Assembly (NCBI GenBank): GCA_964019135.1
Contig: OZ025256.1
Coordinates: forward strand, 36,800,035-36,864,034
Reading direction: 5' to 3'
DNA: 64,000 bases
Source of the DNA: Arenicola marina
Lineage: Eukaryota > Annelida > Polychaeta > Arenicolidae
In this document: positions 14,481 through 27,145 of the stretch, one piece after another
Position numbering within the stretch: position 1 is the stretch's first letter
Layout: each line of letters starts with the position of its first letter
Notes under the pieces: model-generated
The model's input: only the letters and a program-made list of their open reading frames with translations
The model's database searches: none
What the model was told of the DNA's origin: nothing
Made by a program: the position numbers and the translations under genes

Positions 14481-15390
14481 GGGGGGTCAGACGCCTCTGA
14501 TCGGGATGACAATTGGTATCAGTGTCACCTCAGTGACACGCCTTTCTTTGATCATGGCTTTGAGCTTTTACTGCACAAAACCACATCTTCGGTAACATGT
14601 AAACTTTTACAAGCTGTATTTATACCAACCCAAATAGATTAGTCAATTTGGAACTCTGGGTTTGCAATAACATATATCTGAACCGAACGACTAGCAATAC
14701 TCCTTGTGGGGGAGGTTTTATTGCCTCTTCGGTAAAGTTCAGACAGTCGTAATGTTGGTTCAAATTCACCTATTTGCTCTCAACGCCTCTCCCAATGGGT
14801 AGGGGGTGGGGGTGGGAGAGTGGGGATGCGGGAGTGCGGGGTGTGTTCCGCACATGGCAGACCCTCCTATATGGTTATGACAAGGTGGTATCACGGGGCG
14901 AACATCTTTTGACATCAAATCACATCCATTCTGACCTCCGTCCACAGAGCGAGATTAACTGCGGGACTACCCTCTTTCCCCCGCACAGCGCCACCTACCG
15001 ACAGTTGTCGCGAAGTCCAGTTGGAGAGCGTGTCGATGTTGATAAAGTTGGCGCAGCTGTAAGATGTCACGACACGCTTAACGAGAGGAGGGCAGCTCAC
15101 CCCCCCTCACCCCCCCCCCCCCTAATATACCCCTGTACCACGCCCCTCCCCGGCCCGAGCCATAGCGATATGACCGCAATGTTGGGGGATCCTGACTGGG
15201 ACACGTAGACACCAATCAAGTGAATCCGTCAGAATAAGGCAATGAAGGGGGTGGGGGGAGGTGTCCGTTGTCAGCTGGTTTCTCACAGCTGGTGGCGCCC
15301 CCATGCGGGGTCACGCACAGCTCCGCCGCCCACAAATAAGTTGATGTGTGGCGAGGAGGGCACAGGCCGTTAGCTTGGCGGGTCACGCCT
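14481..15390. other. Unique spacer with a long C tract
   Basis: Mixed-composition sequence with no recognisable gene. A C-rich stretch at about 15098-15122 contains a C run of 13 or more. The 144-codon plus-strand frame at 14774-15208 crosses that tract, has no recognisable domain and looks fortuitous. Confidence 0.55.
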
Positions 15391-17990
15391 CAGGCCAGCC
15401 GCTACCTACCACACCCGTGACAGCACCAAGGGGAGGGCGGGGATGTCAGGCCAGCCGCTACCTACCACACCCGTGACAGCACCAAGGGGAGGGCGGGGTT
15501 GTCAGGCCAGCCGCTACATACCACACCCGTGACAGCACCAAGGGGAGGGCGGGGATGTCTGGCCAGCCGCTACCTACCACACCCGTGACAGCACCAAGGG
15601 GAGGGCGGGGATATCAGGCCAGCCGCTACCTACCACACCCGTGACAGCACCAAGGGGAGGGTGGGGATGTCAGGCCAGCCGCTACATACCACACCCGTGA
15701 CAGCACCAAGGGGAGGGCGGGGATGTCAGGCCAGCCGCTACATACCACACCCGTGACAGCACCAGGGGGATGGAGGGGATGTCAGGACAGCCGCTACATA
15801 CCACACCCGTGACAGCACCAGGGGGATGGAGGTGATGTCAGGCCAGCCGCTACATACCACACCCGTGACAGCACCAGTGGGAGGGCGGTGATGTCAGGCC
15901 AGCCGCTACATACCACACCCGTGGCAGCACCAGGGGGAGTGCGGGGATGTCAGGACAGCCGCTACATACCACACCCGTGACAGCAACAGGGTGAGGGCGG
16001 GGATGTCAGGCCAGCCGCTACATACCACACCCGTGACAGCACCAGGGTGAGAGCACCAGGGGGAGGACGGGGATTTCAGGCCAGCCGCTACATACCACAC
16101 CCGTGGCAGCACCAGTGGGAGGGCGGGGATGTCAGGACAGCCGCTACCTACCACACCTGTGGCAGCACCAGTGGGAGGGCGGGGATGTCAGGCCGGCCGC
16201 TACATACCACACCCGTGGCAGCACCAGGGGGATGGAGGGGATGTCAGGCCAGCCGCTACATACCACACCCGTGACAGCACCAGTGGGAGGGCGGGGATGT
16301 CAGGCCAGCCGCTACATACCACACCTGTGGCAGCACCAGGGGGAGGGTGGGGATGTCAGGCCAGCCGCTACATACCACACCCGTGACAGCACCAGGGTGA
16401 GGGCGGGGATGTCAGGACAGCCGCTACATACCACACCCGTGACAGCACCAGTGGGAGGGCGGGGATGTCAGGCCAGCCGCTACATACCACACCCGTGGCA
16501 GCACCAGGGGGAGGGTGGGGATGTCAGGCCAGCCGCTACATACCACACCCGTGACAGCACCAGGGTGAGGGCGGGGATGTCAGGACAGCCGCTACATACC
16601 ACACCCGTGACAGCACCAGGGTGAGAGCACCAGGGGGGGGGGGGGGGCACGGGGATGTCAGGACAGCCGCTACCTACCACACCCGTGACAGCAACAGGGG
16701 AAAGGCGGGGATGTCAGGCCAGCCGCTACATACCACACCCGTGACAGCACCAGGGGGAGGGCGGGGATGTCAGGCCAACCGCTACATACCACACCCGTGA
16801 CAGCACCAAGGGGAGGGCGGGGATGTCAGGCCAGCCGCTACATACCACACCCGTGACACCACTAGGGGGAGGGCGGGGATGTCAGGACAGCCGCTACATA
16901 CCACACCCGTGACAGCAACAGGGGGTAGGCGGGGATGTCAGGCCAGCCGCTACATACCACACCCGTGACAGCACCAGGGGGAGGGCGGTGATGTCAGGAC
17001 AGCCGCTACCTACCACACCCGTGACAGCAACAGGGGGAAGGCGGGGATGTCAGGCCAGCCGCTACATACCACACCCGTGACAGCACCAGGGGGAGGGCGG
17101 GGATGTCAGGCCAGCCGCTACATACCACACCCGTGACAGCACCAGGGGGAGGGCGGGGATGTCAGGCCAGCCGCTACATACCACACCCGTGACAGCAACA
17201 AGGGGAAGGCGGGGATGTCAGGCCAGCCGCTACATACCACACCCGTGACAGCACCAGGGGGAGGGCGGGGATGTCAGGCCAGCCGCTACATACCACACCC
17301 GTGACAGCAACAAGGGGAAGGCGGGGATGTCAGGCCAGCCGCTACATACCACACCCGTGACAGCACCAGGGGGAGGGCGGGGATGTCAGGACAGCCGCTA
17401 CATACCACACCCGTGACAGCACCAGGGGGAGGGCGGGGATGTCAGGCCAGCCGCTACATACCACACCCGTGACAGCACCAGGGGGAGGGCGGGGATGTCA
17501 GGACAGCCGCTACATACCACACCCGTGACAGCACCAGGGGGAGGGCGGGGATGTCAGGCCAGCCGCTACATACCACACCCGTGACAGCACCAGGGGGAGG
17601 GCGGGGATGTCAGGCCAGCCGCTACATACCACACCCGTGACAGCACCAGGGGGAGGGCGGGGATGTCAGGCCAGCCGCTACCTACCACACCCGTGACAGC
17701 ACCAGGGGGAGGGCGGGGATGTCAGGCCAGCCGCTACATACCACACCCGTGACAGCACCAGGGGGAGGGCGGGGATGTCAGGCCAGCCGCTACATACCAC
17801 ACCCGTGACAGCACCAGGGGGAGGGCGGGGATGTCAGGCCAGCCGCTACCTACCACACCCGTGACAGCACCAGGGGGAGGGCGGGGATGTCAGGCCAGCC
17901 GCTACATACCACACCCGTGACAGCAACAGGGGGAAGGCGGGGATGTCAGGACAGCCGCTACATACCACACCCGTGACAGCAACAGGGGGA
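15391..17990. repeat. 56-bp minisatellite array (~46 units)
   Basis: Unit begins CAGGCCAGCCGCTACATACC, continues through ACACCCGTGACAGCACC and ends in a GGGGGAGGGCGGGGATGT block. Successive markers are 56 bp apart (15445 and 15501). Variants are CCTACC for CATACC, GGACAGCC for GGCCAGCC, and CAACAGGGGGAAGG. A G15 run sits at 16633-16647. Units on the right (17040-17900) are far more uniform than those on the left, suggesting recent homogenisation there. The array ends directly at a TIR element. Confidence 0.96.
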
Positions 17991-17995
17991 AGAAG

Positions 17996-18063
17996 AAGAA
18001 ATCACGACGTCAAATAGCATGAAATTTAAACAAAGTCACTATCGCAACAAAGGCGCCATCATG
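17996..18063 (+). repeat. Left terminal inverted repeat
   Basis: 68 bp, from AAGAAATCACGACGTCAAAT to GGCGCCATCATG, complementary to 18350-18417 with one mismatch. Confidence 0.85.
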
Positions 18064-18349
18064 TGGTACGTGGGTCAATATGTGATGTGTTGTGATCCCC
18101 TAAACTCTTCAGTATTATGTATGTTTACACAGTGCATATGTAAGTAGGCAAGCCATGGTGAAACAACCTCTTATGTTTCAATTAATCTACACATCTAAAT
18201 ACCATAATGCACGGAAAAAGATACCATCGTATGTTAGTTGTGGACACATATTACTGAAATGGAAAACAGCGGTAAAGAAAACAAAACAGTGGACACAATG
18301 CTTTATTCAATGAGAGATCACTTTCCCTCTCAGGAAGGGAGCATTTCTC

Positions 18350-18417
18350 CATGATGGCGCCTTTGTGGCGATAGTGACTTTGTTTAAATTTCATGCTATT
18401 TGACGTCGTGATTTCTT
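18350..18417 (-). repeat. Right terminal inverted repeat
   Basis: 68 bp, from CATGATGGCGCCTTTGTGG to GACGTCGTGATTTCTT. Read on the minus strand it repeats the left end. Confidence 0.85.
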
Positions 18418-19555
18418 TACAAAAACGCCATCTGAAGTCCCAAGAGTGAGAGTTACAACACTGACATTATGTAAACAAGGCTGTGGGACTAATTAAACGA
18501 GGCACGATATAGCCCGAACCCTATCAGCATGTCAGGGCCACCAGCCCGGTGTGGCTAATGAATAACGCCCAGTCGCATCAAGTCAGATTTGCAACCGAAT
18601 AATTTCCGCTTAATAACACCGACGAATAAAGACGACTAGATGGCGATATTGTCGGAGGTCATCAGAGACGTCTGGCGGCATAAACAAATCACAGCCGGGT
18701 CCCGGAGTCGGAAATGACGCCGTAATAACAACGGGTGCAATGAGAATCGATCACGTGACTCGTGTGAGCGCCATAAAGTAGGTCAGAATTGGAATGTGAC
18801 TAGCGCTGACGGCCGGCGAAGGAAGACGACGTCTTTGCCTTTATTACTGCCTGCCGACATCAGGCAGAATCACCGATAACCAGGGATGGACGGTCAAGCG
18901 CCGAGGAAGGCACTTAGCAAGCCATCAGGGCGCCCACAATAGCGCCCGCCGACTACTTACGGCCTGGACGCTTCGTTCAATGTCACACCAAGGTCGAGCT
19001 GTTCATAACGCGCGCTGGCACAAGTACCGCACGAGGGGTGGGAGGCGGGGCGCAGGCGGGGTTGGAGGTGGAGCCGTGCAGGCGGGACGGGAGGGGCTGT
19101 ACGGCAGGAGGTTCGGAGAGAGACACGGCGAGAGGCACGGGCGGAGGTACGAGAGGAGTTTGGATGCGGCAGACGAGGCGGGAGGGGGGAGGGGGAGGGT
19201 GGGGCGGGCGGTGTGGAGTGTGGAGGCTCATGAGGTTGACGTCCTTTAACCTGAGCGGGGAGGGGTGGGGGTGGAGAAGGTGATGGTGGGAGAACTGTCA
19301 CCCCGTATGGGCGGGGAGGGGTGGGGGGGGGGGAAGGAGGTGCCGGCGGGATATCTTCCACCCCTTACGCCGCCACCCCTCAGCGGACCCGGTGCGGACC
19401 CGCTGCTGGGGATTACTTGGATACGGTGGACCAACTGCCAAGTTTCATAGCGTCACAGAAACTGTGATGGTCGAGGGGAGTGGCGACAGATAATGACGTT
19501 ATCATCGGTGGTGCGGCCCTCAAAACAAACCTCGGCTCCTCAAATCATGGTTTGT
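18418..19555. other. Unique spacer with purine-rich segment
   Basis: 18418-18960 is mixed-composition unique sequence, including a short CTGCCTG/CAGGCAG hairpin near 18848. 19020-19350 is G/A-rich with partial internal repetition (GGGGAGGGGTGGGGGTGG type). Overlapping ORFs of 60-134 codons on both strands are Pro/Arg- or Gly/Arg-rich, as expected from such composition. No gene is supported. Confidence 0.55.
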
Positions 19556-20020
19556 GAAAGAGACGGCCGCCATCTTGTAATACGATGGCGGCGGCCGCCA
19601 TCTTGTAATACGACGGCGGCGGCCGCGGAAGAGACGGCCGCCATCTTGTAATACGACGGCGGCGGCCGCGGAAGAGACGGCCACCATCTTGTAATACGAC
19701 GGCGGCGGACGCGGAAGAGACGGCCGCCATCTTGTAATACGACGGCGGCGGACGCGGAAGAGACGGCCGCCATCTTGTAATACGACGGCGGCGGACGCGG
19801 AAGAGACGGCCGTCATCTTGTAATACGACGGCGGCGGACGCGGAAGAGACGGCCACCATCTTGTAATACGACGGCGGCGGCCGCGGAAGTGACGGCCGCC
19901 ATGTTGTAATACGACGGCGGCGGACGCGGAAGAGACGGCCGCCATCTTGTAATACGACGGCGGCGGACGCGGAAGAGACGGCCGCCATCTTGTAATACGA
20001 CGGCGGCGGCCGCCATCTTG
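19556..20020. repeat. 43-bp minisatellite carrying YY1-type motifs
   Basis: Ten to eleven units of 43 bp: GGCCGCCATCTTGTAATACG followed by ACGGCGGCGGACGCGGAAGAGAC. Read on the minus strand each intact unit gives CAAGATGGCGGCC, which contains the well-known YY1 core AAGATGGCGGC. Exact GCCGCCATCTTG occurs near 19566, 19592, 19636, 19721, 19764, 19938, 19980 and 20010. Variants (CACCATC, CGTCATC, CGCCATG) occur in between. ORFs of up to 175 codons on the minus strand are repeat by-products. Confidence 0.92.
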
Positions 20021-20205
20021 TGGCATGACAGCCATGGCCGCCATCTATTGGCCAGACAGCCATTGCCGCCATATTGTGGCCTGACAGCTATGGCCGCCAT
20101 CTTGTGGCCTGACAGCCATGACCGCCATATTGTGGCCTTACAGCCATGGCCGCCATCTTGTGGCCTGACAGCCATGACTGCCACCTTGTACCGAGACAGC
20201 TACGG
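20012..20205. repeat. 28-bp minisatellite sharing the CCGCCATCTTG core
   Basis: Six to seven units of about 28 bp, consensus ATGGCCGCCATCTTGTGGCC plus TGACAGCC. It continues directly from the 43-bp array and shares its GCCGCCATCTTG core, but has different flanking sequence. The last units (ACTGCCACCTTG) are degenerate. This looks like a second satellite seeded from the same motif. Confidence 0.85.
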
Positions 20206-20888
20206 ACTTAATAATAATCTGTATTGCCATGAAGAGTACACAAATCAAAATAATGCAGAACTGGTTGGCAAGGAGCAGAAGTCGAGACTTATTCGCTCAA
20301 AAAACACACCAAAACAAAGGGACAGTAATACAACAATCTAGATAGTAGATCGATTTCGCCCAATCGTGTGGCTATAAAATAGTTCTCTTTTTCTATTAAC
20401 ACATTAACAGATATGATTATACTGATGGTGGCTAGTTACGCATCAGATTAAATCATTGGTTAAAATTGAACATTGGTTCTTGTGTTCACTATATTCCGTT
20501 GGCTATGACATAGGCTCGCGACCCGCCCTGTTTCCAGGACATCATAACCATAACGTTGGCTCTCACGATGGCGAGAAACACTCAACCGCTCACAATAAAT
20601 TGTTGGTGTTTTTCTAAGCATTGAAGCCTACACCTGCCATGCAATAATTAATGATGCTCGCTTATTGCCGACACATGCCGTGTTAAGTGACTGGCAGGAA
20701 GTAGACGACCGCGCAGGACACTCCATGCTATCGCTATGTTTGCGACCAAAGGGTCTACAAGACACACATTCTTTCCACTGAGATGTTGGATTATGCATGG
20801 CGCTGGTGATTGGTGTACATCTATCTAATAATACACACGGTTTGCTTCATCGGTTGATCCCTATGGCATGTGGGTCACAGGGAAGCAG
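20206..20888. other. Unique AT-rich spacer
   Basis: Non-repetitive and AT-rich. A CCAAT followed closely by GGCTATAAAATAG lies at about 20360-20380, but no supported transcription unit follows. No ORF looks protein-like. Confidence 0.55.
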
Positions 20889-23800
20889 CAATAGTTACAC
20901 CGACCCACTGGCCATGGCAACGTTACACCGACCCACTGGCCATGGCAACGTTACACCCACCCACTGGCCATGGCGCCGTTACACCGACCCACTGGCCTTA
21001 GCACCGTTACACCCACCCACTGGCCAAGGCACCGTTACACCGACCCACTGGCCATGGCAACGTTACACCCACCCACTGGCCATGGCAACGTTACACCGAC
21101 CCACTGGCCAAGGCCCCGTTACACCGACCCACTGGCTAAGGCACCGTTACACCGACCCACTGGCCAAGGCAACGTTACACCCACCCACCGGCCATGGCCC
21201 CGTTACACCGACTCACTGGCCATGGCAACGTTACACCGACCCACTGGCCATAGCACCGTTACACCCACCCACTGGCCAATGCACCGTTACACCCACCCAC
21301 CGGCCATGGCACCGTTACACCGACCCACTGGCCAAGGCCCCGTTACACCGACCCAATGGTCAAGGCCCCGTTACACCGACCCACTGGCCAAGGCCCCGTT
21401 ACACCGACCCACTGGCCATGGCACCGTTACACCGACCCACTGGCCATGGCAACGTTACACCGACCCACTGGCTAAGGCACCGTTACACCCACCCACTGGC
21501 CAAGGCACCGATACACCCACCCACCGGCCATGACACCGTTACACCGACCCACTGGCCAAGGCCCCGTTACACCGACCCACGGGTCAAGGCCCCGTTACAC
21601 CGACCCACTGGCCAAGGCCCCGTTACACCGACCCACTGGCCATGGCACCGTTACACCGACCCACTGGTCAAGGCCGCGGTAAAAAGACCCACTGGCCAAG
21701 GCCCCGTTACACCGACCCACTGGCCATGGCACCGTTACACCCACCCACTGGCCATGGCAACGTTACACCGACCCACTGGCCATGGCAACGTTACACCGAC
21801 CCACTGGCTCAGGCACCGTTACACCCACCCACTGGCCATGGCGCCGTAACACCGACCCACTGGCCATGGCACCGTTACACCGACCCACTGGCCATGGCAC
21901 CGTTACACCGACCCACCGGCCATGGCACAGTTACACCGACCCACTGGCCATGGCACCGTAACACCCACCCACTGGCCATGGCACCGTTACACCCACCCAC
22001 CGGCCATGGCACCGTTACACCGACCCACTGGCCATGGCACCGTTACACCGATCCACTGGCCATGGCAACGTTACACCGACCCACTGGCCATGGCACCGTT
22101 ACACCGACTCACCGGCCATGGCACAGTTACACCGACCCACTGGCCATGGCACCGTAACACCCACCCACTGGCCATGGCCCGTTACACCCACCCACTGCCC
22201 ATGGCACCGTTACACCGACCCACTGGCCATGGCACCGTTACACCGACCCACTGGCCATGGCACCGTTACACCGACCCACTGGCCATGGCACCGTTACACC
22301 GACCCACCGGCCATGGCACAGTTACACCGACCCACTGGCCATGGCGCCGTAACACCCACCCACTGGCCATGGCACCGTTACACCGACCCACTGGCCATGG
22401 CACCGTTACACCGACCCACTGGCCATGGCACCGTTACACCGACCCACTGGCCATGGCACCGTTACACCGACCCACTGGCCAAGGCCCCGTTACACCCACC
22501 CACTGGCCAAGGCCCCGTTACACCCACCCACTGGCCATGGCACCGTTACACCGACCCACTGGCCAAGGCCCCGTTACACCCACCCACTGGCCATGGCACC
22601 GATACACCCACCCACTGGCCATGGCACCGATACACCCACCCACTGGCCATGGCACCGTTACACCCACCCACTGGCCATGGCACCGTTACACCGACCCACT
22701 GGCTAAGGCACCGTTACACCCACCCACTGGCCATGGCACCGTTACACCGACCCACTGGCCATGGCACAGTTACACCGACCCACTGGCCTTGGCACCGTTA
22801 CACCCACCCACTGGCCATGGCACCGTTACATCCACCCACTGGCCTTGGTACCGTTACACCCACCCACTGGCCATGGCACCGTAACACCGACCCACTGGCC
22901 ATGACACCGTAACACCCACCCACCGGCCTTGGCACCGTAACACCGACCCACTGGCCAAGGCACCGTTACACCGACCCACTGGCCATGGCAACGTTACACC
23001 GACCCACTGGCTAAGGCACCGTTACACCCACCCACTGGCCATGGCACCGTAACACCGACCCACTGGCCATGACACCGTTACACCGACCCACTGGCCTTGG
23101 CACCGTTACACCGACCCACTGGTCAAGGCCCCGTTACACCGACCCACTGGCCAAGGCCGCGTTACACCAACCCGCTGGCCATGGCACCGTAACACCGAGC
23201 CACTGGCCATGGCGCCGTTACACCCACCTACTGGCTAAGGCACCGTTACACCCACCCACTGGCCATGGCAACGTTACACCCACCCACTGGCCATGGCACC
23301 GTTACACCCACCCACTGGCCATGGCACCGTTACACCCACCCACTTGCCAAGGCACCGTTACACCGACCCACTGGCCTTGGCACCGTTACACCCACCCACT
23401 GGCCTTGGCACAGTTACACCGACACACTGGCCTTGGCACCGTTACACCCACCCACTGGCTAAGGCACCGTTACACCGACACACTGGCCTTGGCACCGTAA
23501 CACCGACCCACTGGCCAAGGCACCGTTACACCGACCCACTGGCCATGGCACCGTAACACCCACCCACTGGCTAAGGCACCGTTACACCGACCCACTGGCC
23601 ATGGCACCGTTACACCGACCCACTGGCCATGACACCGTAACACCGACCCACTGGCCATGGCGCCGTTACACCCACCCACTGGCTAAGGCACCGTTACACC
23701 GACCCACTGGCCATGGCAACGTTACACCGACCCACTGGTCAAGGCGCCGTTACACCCACCCACTGGCTAAGGCACCGTTACACCGACCCACTGGCCATGG

Positions 23801-24982
23801 CACCGTTACACCGACCCACTGGCCATGGCACCGTTACACCCACCCACTGGCCTTGGCACCGTTACACCGACCCCCTTGGCTAAGGCCCTGTTACACCGAC
23901 CCACTGGTCAAGGCCCCATTACACCGACCCACTGGCCATGGCAACGTTACACCGACCCACTGGCCATGGCAGCGTTACACCCACCCACTGGCCTTGGCAC
24001 CGTTACACCGACCCCCTTGGCTAAGGCCCTGTTACACCGACCCACTGGTCAAGGCCCCATTACACCGACCCACTGGTCAAGGCGCCGTTACACCCACCCA
24101 CTGGCCATGGCACCGTTACACCGACCCACTGGCCATGGCACCGTTACACCGACCCACTGGCCTTGGCCCCGTTACACCCACCCACTGGCCATGGCAACGT
24201 TACACCGACCCACCGGCCATGGCACCGTTACACCGACCCACTGGCCATGCCACCGTAACACCGACCTACTGGCCATGGCACCGTCACACCCACCCACTGG
24301 CCATGGCACCGTTACACCGACCCACTGGCCATGGCACCGTTACACCGACCCACTGGCTAAGGCACCGTTACACCGACCCACTGGCCATGACACCGTAACA
24401 CCGACCCACTGGCCATGGCACCGTTACACCCACCCACTGGCTAAGGCACCGTTACACCGACCCACTGGTCATGGTACCGTTACACCGACCCACTGGCTAA
24501 GGCACCGTTACACCGACCCACTGGTCAAGGCGCCGTTACACCCACCCACTGGCTAAGGCACCGTTACACCGACCCACTGGTCAAGGAGCCGTTACACCCA
24601 CCCACTGGCTAAGGCACCGTTACACCCACCCACTGGCTAAGGCACCGTTACACCCACCCAATGGCTAAGGCACCGTTACACCCACCCACTGGCCATGACA
24701 CCGTAACACCGACCCACTGGCCATGGCACCGTTACACCCACCCACTGGCTAAGGCACCGTTACACCGACCCACTGGTCATGGCACCGTTACACCCACCCA
24801 CTGGCCATGGCACCGTTACACCGACCCACTGGCCATGGCACCGTTACACCCACCCACTGGCCATGGCACCGTTACACCCACCCACTGGCCATGATACCGT
24901 TACACCGACCCACTGGCCAAGGCACCGTTACACCCACCCACTTGCCAAGGCACCGTTACACCGACCCACTGGCCAAGGACAG
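20889..24982. repeat. 28-bp minisatellite array (~146 units)
   Basis: Unit of 28 bp: CCGTTACACCGACCCACTGG plus CCATGGCA. Recurrent variants are ACACCCACC for ACACCGACC; CATGG, CAAGG, CTAAGG, CTTGG and TCAAGG in the spacer; and CGTAACACC. Because 28 is not divisible by three, three units give a 28-residue peptide repeat, and frames stay open for up to 350 codons until a GTAACAC or CTAAGG variant brings a stop. Many units contain GCCATGGC, which supplies spurious ATG starts. The central part (21850-22460) is notably homogeneous. Confidence 0.97.
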
Positions 24983-26032
24983 GGTAATCGGGTCTCCAGA
25001 CTTGAGACAGATGATGGTATTGAGAGATGCTCGCCGGGCCGCCAGGTGGTAACCCTGGGAGACTGTAACAAGGAGGGGAGCCTCCACCCCCAAACAGTGC
25101 GCCAGCCAGGTATCTCCCGGGATAGGTGAGAGACTCTGCTCACGGGATCTAACGCCACTGCAGACAAATCGCCTCTTGGTAAACTGCTACAACCTGTCTC
25201 GGAAAACAGAATTTGTAAGAAAAACGTTGCCATCCTAACGTGAGCATCAAAACCGTTACTATTCTGCAAACTGAATTTAAATGATATTGCTCATGACATA
25301 GGACCTTGAGGTGGTGGCACACGAGTAATCGCCGAATAACGGTTATGGATGTTACTCGTAAAGTTAGGAACAGTCGTGAACTGAGCACATACAAATTAAG
25401 GTTGAGCTCCTAGCTCCTGGAGCGCGGGCCAACACCCTCCCAGCCTCCAACAAAACCTACAGCCAGGCAAAATGTTGCGTCGATTTATAGCTGAGCATGG
25501 CCTACCTTGTGGCCTGGGGCAGCGGGAGGGCGGAGGGCGCGTGGGCCGGGTGGGTGAGAGCGGGGTAGGAGGGGGGGGGGGGGAGGGGTACGACCCCTGG
25601 TACCCCTGAGCCGGCGGAGTGTGTAACAGGGATTAATCCCTGACGCCAGATGTGCCCCGGTATATGGTTATAGACCCTGAGTTACGCAAGACCTCCTGGC
25701 ACAGTCCCTACCATGGATGTGGTCTGGCTGGGTTAAAATTACTGAAGTATTTACGAGTCACAGTCCGTACCCCCCCGCCCCCCCCCCCCCTCCTCGCCCC
25801 AGGCCCGTGACTGCCTGGCTCCACTGCCCTGGCCCACTTTCGGTGGTATCGGTGATGCAATAAAATGACCCAATACGGGTCTGGCGCCCGAATTGAAAAC
25901 ACCAGGGAGACAGCGAGGTCCCAAAACCTGGTGAGTGGACGTCATCGGAGCTCCGTGGATTCAATCAGTCGCCATGGGCTCCAGACAGCAGGCGGGGTGA
26001 ATATCTCGGTACCAACCAACGCCACAGCGCTT
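24983..26032. other. Unique spacer with homopolymeric G and C tracts
   Basis: No gene recognised. It contains a G13 run at 25571-25583, a 16-bp perfect palindrome CAGGGATTAATCCCTG at 25627-25642, and a C-rich tract at 25771-25790 including C13. Short ORFs are not protein-like. Confidence 0.55.
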
Positions 26033-26265
26033 TGGCACTACGCCTCACCACGCCTCACCACGCCTCACCACGCCTCACCACGCCTCACCACGCCTCACCA
26101 CGCCTCACCACGCCTCAACACGCCTCACCACGCCTCACCACGCCTCACCACACCTCACCACGCCTCACCATGCTTCAACTCGCTTTGGCACCACGCCTCA
26201 CCACGCCTCACCACGTCTCACCACGCTTTGGCACCACGCCTCACCACGCCTCAACACGCTATTGT
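26033..26265. repeat. 10-bp satellite (CACGCCTCAC)n, left block
   Basis: About 23 units of the decanucleotide CACGCCTCAC, interrupted twice by GCTTTGGCACCACGCC. The same kind of sequence resumes at 30290, on the other side of the LINE. The 159-codon frame at 25865-26344 is a repeat by-product. Confidence 0.92.
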
Positions 26266-26443
26266 TTTGATTCAGTTTAACCTGAGTACAGTTATAACCA
26301 AGGTAGTGTGTGGAAAGTCTCATTTGAACATTGGACACGCATAACACAGAAAGTGAGTAATTATTGAGGCAATTCGGTGGTGTTGAACAGAATTCTTTGC
26401 TCAATACGCTGGAATCCAATGGTAGTGAGGACACAGATGATAA

Positions 26444-27145
26444 TTCAAAAGTTGTATAAATATAAAACTGTCACCCTCCTACACAGAAGGCCCATTTTTA
26501 AGGACTTTCCATGACATCCAAGGTGAATTCTATATAATTATATTAAGCATCAACGTAGCCTCTATATCTTCGAAATGTGAGGAGTTGAAAGTGTTGACAG
26601 ATACTTTGAGTAGTAACGAAATTGAAATGTCTGCAATATGTTTACAAGAAAGTTGGTTGTCTGACGAGTCACTGTATGCCCTGATCATATAATTAAAAAA
26701 TAATTTCAAGTACAAAATTGTTGCCGCATCCGTCCAATCTGATATATGGGAAGGGCAATTCATAGAAATCATGGGGCGTCACTCTATGGAAAACAACATT
26801 ATATCAGGAAATATATATCGGCCCCCATGCGATGTCAATGATAATTATATTAGATTCACCGAAGAATTGTCCACTACCCTTCACTATCTCGGCAAAAAAC
26901 CTAGCGAGGTTGTCATTGCTGGTGACTACAATATAGATCTTCTCTGTATAAATCAAAAGCCTGTTTTTAGTGAGTATCTCGACATTGTTCTTTCTCGGAG
27001 TTATTTCCCCAGAATAACTCTCACAACATGGCTTTCCAAATATAAGGGAACTTTAATTGCTCATTTCCTTTGTAAACTGATGCCTAAAACATTGAGTACC
27101 ACTGCTGGCATAATAATCGCGGGCCTGTCTGACCATCTGCCATAA
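26444..27145 (+). pseudogene. LINE endonuclease domain fragment
   Basis: Frame starting at 26444 reads ILSINVASISSKCEELK, then ICLQESWLSDESL (Gln-Glu at 26645-26650, the metal-binding Glu region of APE-type endonucleases). A TAA follows at 26690-26692. The same frame resumes with KYKIVAAS, NIYRPP, GDYNIDLL (26921-26944) and GLSDHLP (27122-27142; Asp-His is the catalytic pair in this family). Between these the GTLIAHF segment replaces the usual GTLID. The frame ends at TAA 27143-27145, exactly where the tandem expansion begins. The domain is otherwise of ordinary length, so only one internal stop separates it from an open frame. Confidence 0.85.

Larger units (their letters stand above)
17996..18417. 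mobile_element. Non-autonomous TIR (MITE-like) element, 422 bp
   Basis: The ends are 68-bp inverted repeats (17996-18063 and 18350-18417) differing at one position (GCAAC versus GCCAC). Each outer end begins AAGAAATCACGACGTC. The 286-bp interior is AT-rich with no ORF of note and no transposase. Length, long near-perfect TIRs and lack of coding capacity are typical of MITEs or foldback elements. I see no clear target-site duplication, perhaps because the left end sits at the edge of a satellite. The superfamily is not identified. The near-identical TIRs suggest a fairly young insertion. Confidence 0.8.

Noticed and set aside
20355-20385. Possible promoter with CCAAT and TATAAAA
   Set aside because: Spacing between the boxes is too short and no supported transcription unit follows.
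25627-25642. 16-bp perfect palindrome CAGGGATTAATCCCTG with paired TAATCC (K50 homeodomain-type) sites
   Set aside because: About one perfect 16-bp palindrome is expected by chance in a window this size, and nothing nearby supports a regulatory role.
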